This document shows, one piece after another, positions 27,063-35,318 of a stretch of DNA of 64,000 nucleotides. Both the position numbers and the translations under genes were made by a program. The notes beneath the pieces are model-generated. The model had not been told where the DNA came from and made no database searches. It was given only the letters and a program-made list of their open reading frames with translations. This stretch comes from Burkholderiales bacterium Ga0077543. GTDB taxonomy: Bacteria > Pseudomonadota > Gammaproteobacteria > Burkholderiales > Burkholderiaceae_C. The DNA is taken from the NCBI GenBank assembly GCA_001464055.1, contig LNET01000098.1, positions 1-64,000 of the forward strand, given 5' to 3'. Each line of letters begins with the position of its first letter. Within the stretch, counting starts at the first letter, position 1.

Positions 27063-28270
27063 GAGCGCACGGGCTCGTCGGGGTCGGCCAGCCGCCTTGC
27101 GATCGAGACGAACTCGTCCCAGCAGACGAACAGGGCGTCGACCATGTCGGGGTCGAAGTGCTGGCCGCGCCCTTCGCGGATGATGCGCTCGACCTCGGAC
27201 AGGGGCATCGGCGCCTTGTAGACGCGTCGGCTGATCAGGGCGTCGAAGACGTCGGCCAGAGCCATCAGGCGCGCGGCCACCGGAATGGCGTCGCCGGCCA
27301 AACCAAAGGGGTAGCCGCTGCCATTCCACTTTTCGTGGTGGCCGATGGCGATCTCGCGGGCCACCAGCAGGAAGTCCAGCGGCCCGGCACCGGGCTCCAG
27401 GTGGCCGGCGTCGAGCGCTTCATTCAGTTCCTGCGTGTGGTCGACGGCAACTTCGCGGATGGCCCGGTCGATGGCTTCGCCGCCAATGGCGGCATGGGTC
27501 TTCATGACCTCGAACTCCTCGGGTGTCAGTCGCCCGGGCTTCAGGAGGATTTCGTCGCGGATGCCGATCTTGCCGATGTCGTGCAGGGGCGCGGCGTTGA
27601 CGATCAAGGCGAGCCTGCGCGGCAGCAGCTGCGCGGCAAAGCGCTCATGCCTCTGCAGGTATTCGCCCAGCACCTGGATGTACAGCTGCGTGCGGCGGAT
27701 GTGGTGGCCCGTCTCGTTGTCGCGGGCCTCGCCCAGCGAAGCCAGCGCCCTGACCGACACCTGCTGGACGAGTTCGATGTAGCGCGTGCGCCGCGCCACC
27801 TCGGCCTCGAGGCTGGCATTGCGCGCAGCCAGCACGTCGCGGCTGCGCTTGAGTTCCAGGTGGGTGGCCACGCGCGCCAGCAGCACGACCGGATTGATGG
27901 GCTTGACGACGTAGTCCACCGCCCCCAGCCGCAAGCCGAGTTCCTCGTCCTCGAACGACTCCTTGGCGGTGACGAAGATGACGGGGATGTGCGACGTGGC
28001 AGGGTCCTGGCGCAGCCGCCGGATCACCTCGTAGCCGTCGATGCCGGGCATCATCACGTCCAGCAGCACCAGACCCGGCTGCGGCTGCGAAGCCGCCAGC
28101 GCCAGCGCCTGTTCCCCGGAGCGGGCAAAGCGCACTGCATGGTTCGGTTCCAGCAGCTCGCCCAGGACGAGCAGGTTGGACGGGTCGTCGTCGACGACCA
28201 GCACGTGTTCGCGGGGCACAGCGGCGGCCGCCCAGTGGGCAGTTCCAGCGTCAGGGAGCTCGCTCATCAT
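27059..28270 (-). CDS. Response regulator with HD-GYP c-di-GMP phosphodiesterase domain
   Basis: The 403-aa protein has an N-terminal receiver (HVLVVDDDPSN, phospho-Asp in LLDVMMPGIDGYE, conserved KP), a coiled linker, and an HD-GYP domain with intact LHDIGKIGIRD and HHEKWNGSGYP motifs. The intact motifs predict active hydrolysis of c-di-GMP, switched by phosphorylation. It is the first gene of the signalling cluster, 51 nt downstream of livF. Two adjacent ATGs (28270, 28267) are possible starts. The partner kinases are probably the hybrid kinases encoded downstream. Confidence 0.92.
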   Translation of the reverse strand: MMSELPDAGTAHWAAAAVPREHVLVVDDDPSNLLVLGELLEPNHAVRFARSGEQALALAASQPQPGLVLLDVMMPGIDGYEVIRRLRQDPATSHIPVIFVTAKESFEDEELGLRLGAVDYVVKPINPVVLLARVATHLELKRSRDVLAARNASLEAEVARRTRYIELVQQVSVRALASLGEARDNETGHHIRRTQLYIQVLGEYLQRHERFAAQLLPRRLALIVNAAPLHDIGKIGIRDEILLKPGRLTPEEFEVMKTHAAIGGEAIDRAIREVAVDHTQELNEALDAGHLEPGAGPLDFLLVAREIAIGHHEKWNGSGYPFGLAGDAIPVAARLMALADVFDALISRRVYKAPMPLSEVERIIREGRGQHFDPDMVDALFVCWDEFVSIARRLADPDEPVRS

Positions 28271-28321
28271 GGACCTATCGGCATGGTGCACCGGGTCTTG
28301 AGGGTAACCCACCGTGGCCGG

Positions 28322-29017
28322 CTAGACCTCCAGCCACTCCTTGCGGATGTAGCTGTTCGCGCGCAGTTCGGCCGGCGTGCCGTCGAACACGATCTGGCCG
28401 TGGCCCATGACCAGGCAGCGGTCGGCCACTTCCAGCGCGATGGTGAGCTTCTGCTCGACCAGCAGCACGCTGATGCTGCGCCGGCGCAACTCGCGCAGGT
28501 ACTCGGCCACCAGTTCCACGATCTTCGGCGCCAGGCCTTCGGTGGGCTCGTCGATCATGATGAGTTCGGGGTCGCCCATCAGGGTGCGGCAGAGCGTCAG
28601 CATCTGCTGTTCGCCGCCACTGAGCACACCGGCCTCGGTGAACTGGCGCTCTTTCAGACGCGGGAACAGCTTGTACATGTCGTCGAAGCCCCAGCGGCTG
28701 GTCTTCATCCCGCTCTTCTGGCCCAGCATCAGGTTCTGGTGCACGGTCAGCGTGGGGAAGATGTCGCGGTTTTCCGGCACGTAGCCGATGCCGGCGTGGG
28801 CAATCTCGAAAGCCTTGCTGCCCAGCAGCTCACGTGCTTTCCAGTGCACGGAGCCAGTGCAGTCGACCAGACCCATGATCGCCTTCACCGTGGTGCTGCG
28901 GCCAGAACCGTTGCGCCCCAGCAGCGCCACGATCTCGCCGGCCCGCACCTCGAAGTTCACGCCATGCAGCACATGGCTCTTGCCGTAGTAGGCGTGCAGG
29001 TTCTGAAGCTTCAGCAT
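28322..29017 (-). CDS. livF: Branched-chain amino acid-type ABC transporter ATPase LivF (Walker A variant)
   Basis: The 231-aa ATPase has LSGGEQQMLTLCR (signature) and LIMIDEPTEGL (Walker B), typical LivF features. Its Walker A reads GRNGSGRST, with Arg (codon CGC) in place of the invariant Lys that contacts ATP phosphates. The paired LivG has a standard Walker A, so the transporter would have one canonical and one altered site. It is the last gene of the liv operon, 12 nt after livG. Substrate is probably a branched-chain amino acid or similar compound. Confidence 0.93.
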   Translation of the reverse strand: MLKLQNLHAYYGKSHVLHGVNFEVRAGEIVALLGRNGSGRSTTVKAIMGLVDCTGSVHWKARELLGSKAFEIAHAGIGYVPENRDIFPTLTVHQNLMLGQKSGMKTSRWGFDDMYKLFPRLKERQFTEAGVLSGGEQQMLTLCRTLMGDPELIMIDEPTEGLAPKIVELVAEYLRELRRRSISVLLVEQKLTIALEVADRCLVMGHGQIVFDGTPAELRANSYIRKEWLEV

Positions 29018-29029
29018 CGTGGGCCCCCT

Positions 29030-29815
29030 TCAGTGGCCGGCCTGGGCCGCCTGCGCGTCGGCCAGGGTCGAACCCAGGTAGGCTTCCTGCACACGGGCAT
29101 TGGCGCGAATCTGGTCGGGGGTGTCGAAGGCGATGACCTCGCCATACACCAGCACCGCGATCTTGTCGGCCAGGCCGAAGACCACGCCCATGTCGTGCTC
29201 CACCGTCAGCAGCGTCTTGCCCACGGTGACCTCGCGGATCAGGTTGACGAAGCGGGCGGTTTCGCTCTTGCTCATGCCGGCGGTGGGTTCGTCGAGCAGC
29301 ACCACGCTGGCGCCGCCGGCGATGGTGATGCCGATCTCGAGCGCGCGCTGCTCGGCATAGGTCAGGTTCATCGCGAGGACGTCGCGCCGCTTGTGCAGCT
29401 TGATCATGTTCAGCACTTGCTCGGCGCGGTCGTTGGCGTCGCGGGCGTCGGCCAGGAAGCGCCAGAAGGCGTACCTGTAGCCCATGCTCCACAGCACGGC
29501 GCAGCGCAGGTTCTCGAACACCGACAGGCGCATGAACAGATTGCTGACCTGGAAGCTGCGCGCCAGCCCGGCACGGTTGATTTCGTAGGGCTTCATGCCG
29601 TCGATCTTGCGGCCGTTGAGCAGGATGTCGCCGCTAGTGCTGCCGAAGCGGCCGCTGATGAGGTTGAACAAGGTGCTCTTGCCTGCGCCGTTCGGGCCGA
29701 TGATGGCCACGCGCTCGCCGGGCTTCACGGCCAGGCTGGCTCCGCGGATGATCTCGGTGCGACCGAAGCTCTTGCGCACGTCTCGCAGTTCGATGGCGTA
29801 TTCGCTGCTCGTCAT
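29030..29815 (-). CDS. livG: Branched-chain amino acid-type ABC transporter ATPase LivG
   Basis: The 261-aa ATPase has Walker A GPNGAGKST, a LivG-type LNGRKIDGMKPYEINRAGLARSFQ segment split around the Q-loop, and Walker B VVLLDEPTAGMS. The signature motif reads LTYAEQRALEIG instead of LSGGQ, as is usual in this subgroup. I start at MTSSEYAIEL, which overlaps the livM stop by 4 nt (ATGA). Confidence 0.94.
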   Translation of the reverse strand: MTSSEYAIELRDVRKSFGRTEIIRGASLAVKPGERVAIIGPNGAGKSTLFNLISGRFGSTSGDILLNGRKIDGMKPYEINRAGLARSFQVSNLFMRLSVFENLRCAVLWSMGYRYAFWRFLADARDANDRAEQVLNMIKLHKRRDVLAMNLTYAEQRALEIGITIAGGASVVLLDEPTAGMSKSETARFVNLIREVTVGKTLLTVEHDMGVVFGLADKIAVLVYGEVIAFDTPDQIRANARVQEAYLGSTLADAQAAQAGH

Positions 29816-31119
29816 GCCAGGGCCTCGCGGCGCTTGATCTCTTTTTCGATTTCTTCCTGCACCGTGCCCCACTGCACGACAAAGTGCCGGCGCACCAGTT
29901 CAAAAAGTGCCGCGCTGACCACCAGCACGAAGGCCGCGCCGAACCAGCTGTCCAGGTCCTTGGCATCCAGGTGCGCGCCCATGAAGGTCAGCTTGGGACC
30001 CAGCGCCTCGTTCAGCTGCAGGTGGTAAACCATCTCGATCATTGCCCCGGCGCCAGCCAGCATGCCGAAGGCCGTGCCGGCCAGGGCCAGATAGCTGCCC
30101 CACAGCTGTCGCAACTTGCCGAACGAGGCCACGCGCAGATTCATCATGATGAGGCTGCTGACGCCGCCGGGGGCAAACATCACCATGAAGGTGAAGATCA
30201 CGCCCAGGTACAGCAGCCAGGCCTGCGTCAGCTCGCTCAGCAGCACCAGCGCCAGCACCATCAGCACCGCGCCGATGATCGGGCCGAAGAAGAAGACCGC
30301 GCCGCCCAGGAAGGTGAACAGCAGGAAGGCGCCGCTGCGCGCAGCATTCACGACCTCGGCCGTGACGATCTCGAAGTTCAGCGCTGCCAGGCCGCCCGAG
30401 ATGCCCATGAAGAAGCCGCTCGCGATGAAAGCCGTGTAGCGCACGATCTGGGTGTTGTAGCCGACGAACTCCACGCGCTCGGGGTTGTCGCGCACGGCAT
30501 TGAGCATGCGGCCCAGGGGCGTGCGCGTGAACGCGTACATCGCGGCGGTGCAGACGAAGGTGTAGATGGCGATCAGGTAGTACAGCTGGATCTGCGGCCC
30601 GTAGGTGATGCCCATGAAGGGCTCGCCGGCCACGCGGTTGCCACTGATGCCGCCCTCGCCACCGAAGAAGCCGGGGAACATCAGCGACATCGCCCAGACC
30701 AGTTCGCCCACGCCCAGGGTGATCATCGCGAAAGGCGTGCCGGCCTTCTTCGTGGTGACATAGCCCAGCAGCACCGCCACGGCCATGCCGGCCAGGCCAC
30801 CCACCAGCGGAATCAGGCTGACGGGCAGCGGCAGCGAGCCGGCACTGACCATGTTCAGGGTGTGGATGGCGAAGAACGAACCCAGCCCTGAGTAGACCGC
30901 GTGCCCGAAGCTGAGCATGCCGCCCTGCCCCAGCAGCATGTTGAAGGCCAGACAGGCGATGATGCCGATGCCGATCTGCGACAGCATGGTCAGCGACAGG
31001 CTGCTGGTCCAGAGCAGCGGCGCCACGGCGAAAATCAAGGCGTAGCCGCCCCAGATGAACCAGCGGCCGACGTTGTAGGGCTTGAAGCGGTAGCGCGCTG
31101 AAGAAGGGTGGGCAGCCAT
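29812..31119 (-). CDS. livM: Branched-chain amino acid-type ABC transporter permease LivM
   Basis: This 435-aa inner-membrane permease has multiple hydrophobic helices and the LivM EAA-like segment GMLNAVRDNPERVEFVGYN. The C-terminus is longer than average, with two additional hydrophobic stretches and a charged tail (EEIEKEIKRRE). I start at MAAHPSSARYRF, whose ATG overlaps the livH stop by 1 nt. It pairs with LivH. Confidence 0.92.
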   Translation of the reverse strand: MAAHPSSARYRFKPYNVGRWFIWGGYALIFAVAPLLWTSSLSLTMLSQIGIGIIACLAFNMLLGQGGMLSFGHAVYSGLGSFFAIHTLNMVSAGSLPLPVSLIPLVGGLAGMAVAVLLGYVTTKKAGTPFAMITLGVGELVWAMSLMFPGFFGGEGGISGNRVAGEPFMGITYGPQIQLYYLIAIYTFVCTAAMYAFTRTPLGRMLNAVRDNPERVEFVGYNTQIVRYTAFIASGFFMGISGGLAALNFEIVTAEVVNAARSGAFLLFTFLGGAVFFFGPIIGAVLMVLALVLLSELTQAWLLYLGVIFTFMVMFAPGGVSSLIMMNLRVASFGKLRQLWGSYLALAGTAFGMLAGAGAMIEMVYHLQLNEALGPKLTFMGAHLDAKDLDSWFGAAFVLVVSAALFELVRRHFVVQWGTVQEEIEKEIKRREALA

Positions 31120-32144
31120 CAGCCCTCCCGCGTGCCGAACAGGCCCTTGGGCCTGAAGATCAGGATCAGCACCAGCAGCAGGTAGGGAATGATGGCCGCG
31201 ACCTGACTGATCTTCACGCTCCACAAGGCATAGCCGAAAGACTCGGGCGTGACCTGCATGCCCACCCAGCCCAGGAAATCGCTGAAGCTGCGGTCACTGC
31301 CCACGGCGAAGCTCTCGATCACCCCCAAGGCCACCGAAGCGACGAAGGCCCCGGCCAGCGAACCCATGCCGCCGATCACGATCACGGCAAACACCACCGC
31401 ACCGACGGCCAGCGCCATCGATGGTTCGGTGACCCGCAACGCACCGCCGATGACGCCGGCCAGCGCAGCCAGGGCCGTGCCACCGCCGAACACCAGCATC
31501 AGCACCCGGGGCACGTTGTGGCCCAGCGCCTCGACGGCGTCGGGATGTGTCAGCGCAGCCTGGATGACCAGGCCGATGCGGGTGCGCGTCAGCAGCAGCC
31601 ACACCGCCAGGAGCATCAGCACCGCCACCGCCATGCCGAAGGCGCGGAAGGCCGGGAACTGGGTGCACAGCGCGCCGGCAACCGTCCTGCAGACCTCGGG
31701 CGGGGAACCCCAGCTCAGGCCGAGCGAGGTGGGCAGCTCGACGATGGTGAACAGCGGTCCGCGCAACGACTCGGGCGGCTGGAAGTTCAGCGCCTGCCGG
31801 CCCCAGACCAGTTGCACCAGTTCGAGGATGATGTAGCTCAGGCCGAAAGTGATCAGCAGTTCGGGCACATGGCCGAACTTGTGCACGCGGCGCAGTGCAA
31901 ATCGCTCGAACAGCGCGCCCATGATGCCGACGATGGGTGGCGCCAGCGCCAGGCCGACCCAGAAGCCGAAGGCCTGCGTGATGGTGTAGGCCACATAGGC
32001 CCCCACCATGTAGAAGCTGGCATGGGCGAAGTTCAGCACGCCCATCATGCTGAAGATCAGCGTCAGGCCGCTGGCCAGCATGAACAGCAGCAGGCCGACC
32101 GACAGGCCATTCAGCAGCGAGATCAGGAAAAAGGATGCATCCAT
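31119..32144 (-). CDS. livH: Branched-chain amino acid-type ABC transporter permease LivH
   Basis: The 341-aa permease is highly hydrophobic and has LivH signatures (NGLSVGLLLFMLASGLTLIF, GVLNFAHASFYMVGAY). It forms the membrane channel with LivM. It lies 120 nt downstream of the binding-protein gene, with a strong hairpin in that spacer. It is somewhat longer than typical LivH (about 300 aa) because of an insertion around residues 130-165. Confidence 0.92.
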   Translation of the reverse strand: MDASFFLISLLNGLSVGLLLFMLASGLTLIFSMMGVLNFAHASFYMVGAYVAYTITQAFGFWVGLALAPPIVGIMGALFERFALRRVHKFGHVPELLITFGLSYIILELVQLVWGRQALNFQPPESLRGPLFTIVELPTSLGLSWGSPPEVCRTVAGALCTQFPAFRAFGMAVAVLMLLAVWLLLTRTRIGLVIQAALTHPDAVEALGHNVPRVLMLVFGGGTALAALAGVIGGALRVTEPSMALAVGAVVFAVIVIGGMGSLAGAFVASVALGVIESFAVGSDRSFSDFLGWVGMQVTPESFGYALWSVKISQVAAIIPYLLLVLILIFRPKGLFGTREG

Positions 32145-32218
32145 GCGCGGTGCGTGATGTGCCGCAAAGAAAGGCGCGATGCGGGTCGCACGACACCGCG
32201 CCCGTCATCGCGCCCGAG

Positions 32219-32247
32219 GCCGCTCCCGACGGGGTGTCGGGTGCGGC
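32219..32247 (-). repeat. Strong intercistronic hairpin between binding-protein gene and livH
   Basis: GCCGC-T-CCCGAC, a 5-nt loop, GTCGGG-T-GCGGC forms an 11-bp stem with one T-T mismatch. There is no T-run, so it is probably not a complete intrinsic terminator. Such hairpins after the binding-protein gene of ABC operons can protect the upstream mRNA 3' end or cause partial termination, raising binding-protein level over permease; that role is inferred. Confidence 0.55.
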
Positions 32248-32264
32248 AGGTCAAGGCTACAGCT

Positions 32265-33515
32265 TCAGGAAGGCCGTTTCATCTGGCACGACGTGGGGGT
32301 GCTGGCCACGTAAGCCGGTATCGCACGCACTTCCTGGAAATTGAAACCCGTGTTCTCGACACTGTAAGGCGCCTTCGGCGTGGCCTTGGCCCATTCGCTG
32401 ATGTACATGTTCTGCTGCAGCTGGTGGTCGGCCCTGCGCATTTCCACATCACCGCTGAAGCCCTTGAACTTCAGCCCGCTCATGGCCTGGGCCACCTTGA
32501 CCGCGTCGGTGGTCTTGGCAGCGGCCATGGCCGTGCTCAGCATGGCCATCGTGTTGAAGGTCTGGTAGGTGTACCAGTCGTCGTTGAACCTCGCCTTGAA
32601 GGCGTTCTGCAGATCGACCAGGCCAGGCAGGGAGTTGTGGCCGATGCCCACCACCCGGACCTTGCCACCCACGCCTGCGGCCATGGCCGTGGGCACACCG
32701 CTGGTGACGGCATAGTAGGTGTAGAAGTTGGCGTTCAGCCCGGCGTCCTTGGCCGCCTTGATCAGCAGGGTCAGGTCCTGGCCCCAGTTGCCGGTCACGA
32801 CGCTGTCGGCACCGCTGGCCTTGATCTTGGCCACGAAGGGGGCGAAGTCCTTCACCTGGCCAAACGGGTGGAGATCGTCGCCGACGATCTTCACGTCGGG
32901 CCGCTTGCGCGCGATGGTGTCCTTGAAGTAGCGCGAGACCTGCTGGCCGTGGGCGTAGTTCTGATTGATCAGGTAGACCTGCTTCACGTCGGCCTGGTCC
33001 TTCATGTAGCTCGTCAGGGCCTCCATCTTCATGGAGGTGTCGGCGTCCATGCGGAAGTGCCAGAACGAGCATTTGCTGTTGGTCAGATCGGGGTCGACGG
33101 CCGCGTAGTTGATATAGACGACCTCCTTGCCGGGGTTGCGCTCGTTGTGCTTGCTGACAGCGTCGCTGATGGCCGCGGCCGCGCCCGAGCCGTTGCCCTG
33201 CACGACGAATCGGATGCCCTGGTCGATGGCCGCCTTCAGCACGGTCAGGCTTTCCTGCGGCGAAGCCTTGTTGTCGAAGGACACCATCTCGAACTTCACG
33301 CCGGCCGGGTTCTTCTTGCTGAACTGCTCGGCCGTGAACTGCCAGCTCTTCAGCTGGTTCTGCCCGACGTTGGCAAACGGACCGGACAGGGGGTCGATGA
33401 AGGCGATCTTCACGGTCTGGCCAGCCTGTGCGAAGACCGCACCGGAAGCCAATGCCAGGGCTGCTGCAGCCAGCGCGGTGCGGGCGTTCAGGGCCCGGCG
33501 GGTGATGGGGGTCAT
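32265..33515 (-). CDS. Periplasmic branched-chain amino acid-type binding protein
   Basis: The 416-aa protein has a signal peptide (about 1-29, ending VFAQ) and a type I periplasmic-binding fold (VKIAFIDPLSGPFANVGQNQ; later HGQQVSRYFKDTI). It delivers a ligand to LivHM/GF encoded downstream. GGAG lies 7 nt before the ATG. The ligand may be an amino acid, amide or aromatic compound; this family is diverse. It heads the operon and diverges from msrB. Confidence 0.92.
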   Translation of the reverse strand: MTPITRRALNARTALAAAALALASGAVFAQAGQTVKIAFIDPLSGPFANVGQNQLKSWQFTAEQFSKKNPAGVKFEMVSFDNKASPQESLTVLKAAIDQGIRFVVQGNGSGAAAAISDAVSKHNERNPGKEVVYINYAAVDPDLTNSKCSFWHFRMDADTSMKMEALTSYMKDQADVKQVYLINQNYAHGQQVSRYFKDTIARKRPDVKIVGDDLHPFGQVKDFAPFVAKIKASGADSVVTGNWGQDLTLLIKAAKDAGLNANFYTYYAVTSGVPTAMAAGVGGKVRVVGIGHNSLPGLVDLQNAFKARFNDDWYTYQTFNTMAMLSTAMAAAKTTDAVKVAQAMSGLKFKGFSGDVEMRRADHQLQQNMYISEWAKATPKAPYSVENTGFNFQEVRAIPAYVASTPTSCQMKRPS

Positions 33516-33673
33516 GTTGTGTCTCCAGGAGAATTTGCGGACCGCGCGAAGGTAGCGGATGTGGGTGACCCTGTTGCTCAGGGACTTCCCCGAAGCCCTG
33601 TCGCACTCGAGACAGCGCCTGAGACGACAATCGCCCCACTGGACTCAGCGCCTACTGGAATTCCCTCGGCACC

Positions 33674-34111
33674 ATGAAGCAGCCCCAACCCCACCCCCAC
33701 GACGACCCGCGTTATCCGGTGCGCAAGACCGACGCCGAATGGCGCGCGTCCCTGGACCCGATGCAGTACCAGGTGGCCCGGCATGCCGCGACCGAACGTG
33801 CCTTCACCGGCCAGTACTGGGACCACTTCGACAACGGAAGATACCTGTGCGTGGGCTGCGGCACGCCGCTGTTCGAGTCGACCACCAAGTTCGACGCCGG
33901 CTGCGGCTGGCCCAGCTACTGGGCGCCGGTCAACAGCGAAGTCGTCGAGCGGGTACGCGACGAGACCCACGGCATGGTGCGCATCGAAGTGCGCTGCAAC
34001 CGCTGCGGCACGCATCTGGGCCACGTCTTCGAAGACGGCCCGGAGCCCACCGGCGAACGTTTCTGCATCAACTCGGCAGCGATCGCCTTTCAGCCGGAGA
34101 AGCCTGAATGA
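33674..34111 (+). CDS. msrB: Peptide-methionine (R)-S-oxide reductase
   Basis: The 145-aa enzyme repairs methionine-R-sulfoxide in oxidised proteins. Zinc ligands are Cys59, Cys62, Cys108 and Cys111 (CVGC, CNRC), and the catalytic Cys131 lies in GERFCINS. Conserved [11 protein letters not shown] is present. There is no signal peptide, so it is cytoplasmic. It overlaps the following bolA-like gene by 4 nt (ATGA). Confidence 0.95.
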   Translation: MKQPQPHPHDDPRYPVRKTDAEWRASLDPMQYQVARHAATERAFTGQYWDHFDNGRYLCVGCGTPLFESTTKFDAGCGWPSYWAPVNSEVVERVRDETHGMVRIEVRCNRCGTHLGHVFEDGPEPTGERFCINSAAIAFQPEKPE

Positions 34112-34386
34112 GCTTGGCGCAGGAATCGGTTTCCAGCCGCATCGAAACCCTGCTGCGCGCGGCCCTGAGCCCCAGCAGCCTGGAGGTGCAGGACGACGGC
34201 CACCTGCATGCCGGCCACGCTGGCGCGCGGGAAGGCGGGCACTACACCGTTCGCCTGCGCAGCGTCCGCTTCACCGGGCTGTCACGCGTGGCCAGACACC
34301 GCCTTGTGTATGATTCCCTCGGGAATTTGCAAGCACTGGGTATCCACGCGCTGGCGCTTGACACCCGGACCCCGGACGAGCCCTGA
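34108..34386 (+). CDS. BolA family protein
   Basis: This 92-aa BolA-like protein has the family core [27 protein letters not shown], split by several residues, and the ending [10 protein letters not shown]. BolA proteins cooperate with monothiol glutaredoxins in iron-sulfur cluster handling or regulation. Translational coupling with msrB fits an oxidative stress context. There is no Cys in the sequence; His residues would serve as cluster ligands. Confidence 0.88.
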   Translation: MSLAQESVSSRIETLLRAALSPSSLEVQDDGHLHAGHAGAREGGHYTVRLRSVRFTGLSRVARHRLVYDSLGNLQALGIHALALDTRTPDEP

Positions 34387-34482
34387 CGCGCTGCCACCAC
34401 CACCCCGACTGAACCATTTCCACCCACCGGCGCTCTGAAGCCGGGTTGCCCGGTCCGGGCGCCATCGAAAGTGCACCTCTTC

Positions 34483-35271
34483 ATGAAATCCAGAACTCTT
34501 GTCGTGCTCGCCATGGCCGTGTTGCCACTGCTGGCGGCCGCCCAGAACGTGGCCACCGTCAATGGCAAGGCCATCCCGAAGTCCCGCGTCGACCTGCTGC
34601 TGCAGCAGGCGCAGCGCGCCGGCCAGCAGGTCACGCCGGAAATGCAGGGCCAAGCCCGCGATCAGGTGGTCATCCGCGAGATCTTCGCCCAGGAAGCCGA
34701 GCGCCGTGGCATTGCTGCCAGTGCAGACTTCCGTGCGCAGATGGAACTGGCACGCCAAAGCATCCTGATCCGCGAGTTGTTCGAAGACTGGCGCAAGAAG
34801 AACCCCGTCACCGATGCCGAGGCGCAGATCGAGTACGACAAGTTCAAGGCCCAGTCGGTGGGCACCGAGTACCGGGCCCGCCATATCCTGGTCGAGAAGG
34901 AAGAACAAGCCAAGCTGCTGCTGACGCAACTGAAGGCTGGCGCGAAATTCGAAGACCTGGCCAAGGCCAATTCGAAGGACCCGGGTTCGGGAGCAAATGG
35001 CGGTGACCTGGACTTCGCCAAGCCGGAGAGCTACGTGCCCGAGTTCGGCAGCGCGCTGGTCAAGCTGAAGAAGGGCGAAACGACCGAGGTGCCAGTGAAG
35101 ACCCAGTTCGGTTATCACATCATCCGCCTGGAAGACACCCGCGAAGCCAGCTTCCCGCCTTTTGCCGACGTCAAGGATCAGATCAAGCAGCGGATCGAAC
35201 AGGTTCGCCTGCAGGGCTACCAGGACGAACTGCGCACGAAGGCCAAGACCGACTACAAGTTCACCCAGTGA
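34483..35271 (+). CDS. PpiC-type parvulin peptidyl-prolyl isomerase
   Basis: The 262-aa protein has a signal peptide (MKSRTLVVLAMAVLPLLAAAQ, 21 residues), an N-terminal SurA-like helical chaperone region and a parvulin domain (RARHILVEKEEQAKLLL, DPGSGANGGDLDF, FGYHIIRLED). It likely assists folding of outer membrane or periplasmic proteins. I prefer the ATG at 34483 to a GTG four codons upstream because it gives a cleaner signal peptide; neither has a strong ribosome binding site. Confidence 0.92.
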   Translation: MKSRTLVVLAMAVLPLLAAAQNVATVNGKAIPKSRVDLLLQQAQRAGQQVTPEMQGQARDQVVIREIFAQEAERRGIAASADFRAQMELARQSILIRELFEDWRKKNPVTDAEAQIEYDKFKAQSVGTEYRARHILVEKEEQAKLLLTQLKAGAKFEDLAKANSKDPGSGANGGDLDFAKPESYVPEFGSALVKLKKGETTEVPVKTQFGYHIIRLEDTREASFPPFADVKDQIKQRIEQVRLQGYQDELRTKAKTDYKFTQ

Positions 35272-35274
35272 GTC

Positions 35275-35301
35275 CAGGGCAGGCGCCTTGCGCCTGCCCT
35301 G
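35275..35301. terminator. Perfect 12-bp hairpin between convergent genes
   Basis: CAGGGCAGGCGC/GCGCCTGCCCTG with a CTT loop lies just after the ppiC stop and before the quinone reductase stop on the other strand. There is no T-run on either side, so it could be a bidirectional weak terminator or 3'-end protecting hairpin. Confidence 0.5.
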
Positions 35302-35318
35302 CAACCCGGGCCAGCCGT

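Noticed and set aside
26855-30028. 1057-codon plus-strand open frame opposite the HD-GYP and liv genes
   Set aside because: It spans several recognised genes on the other strand and has no recognisable domains.
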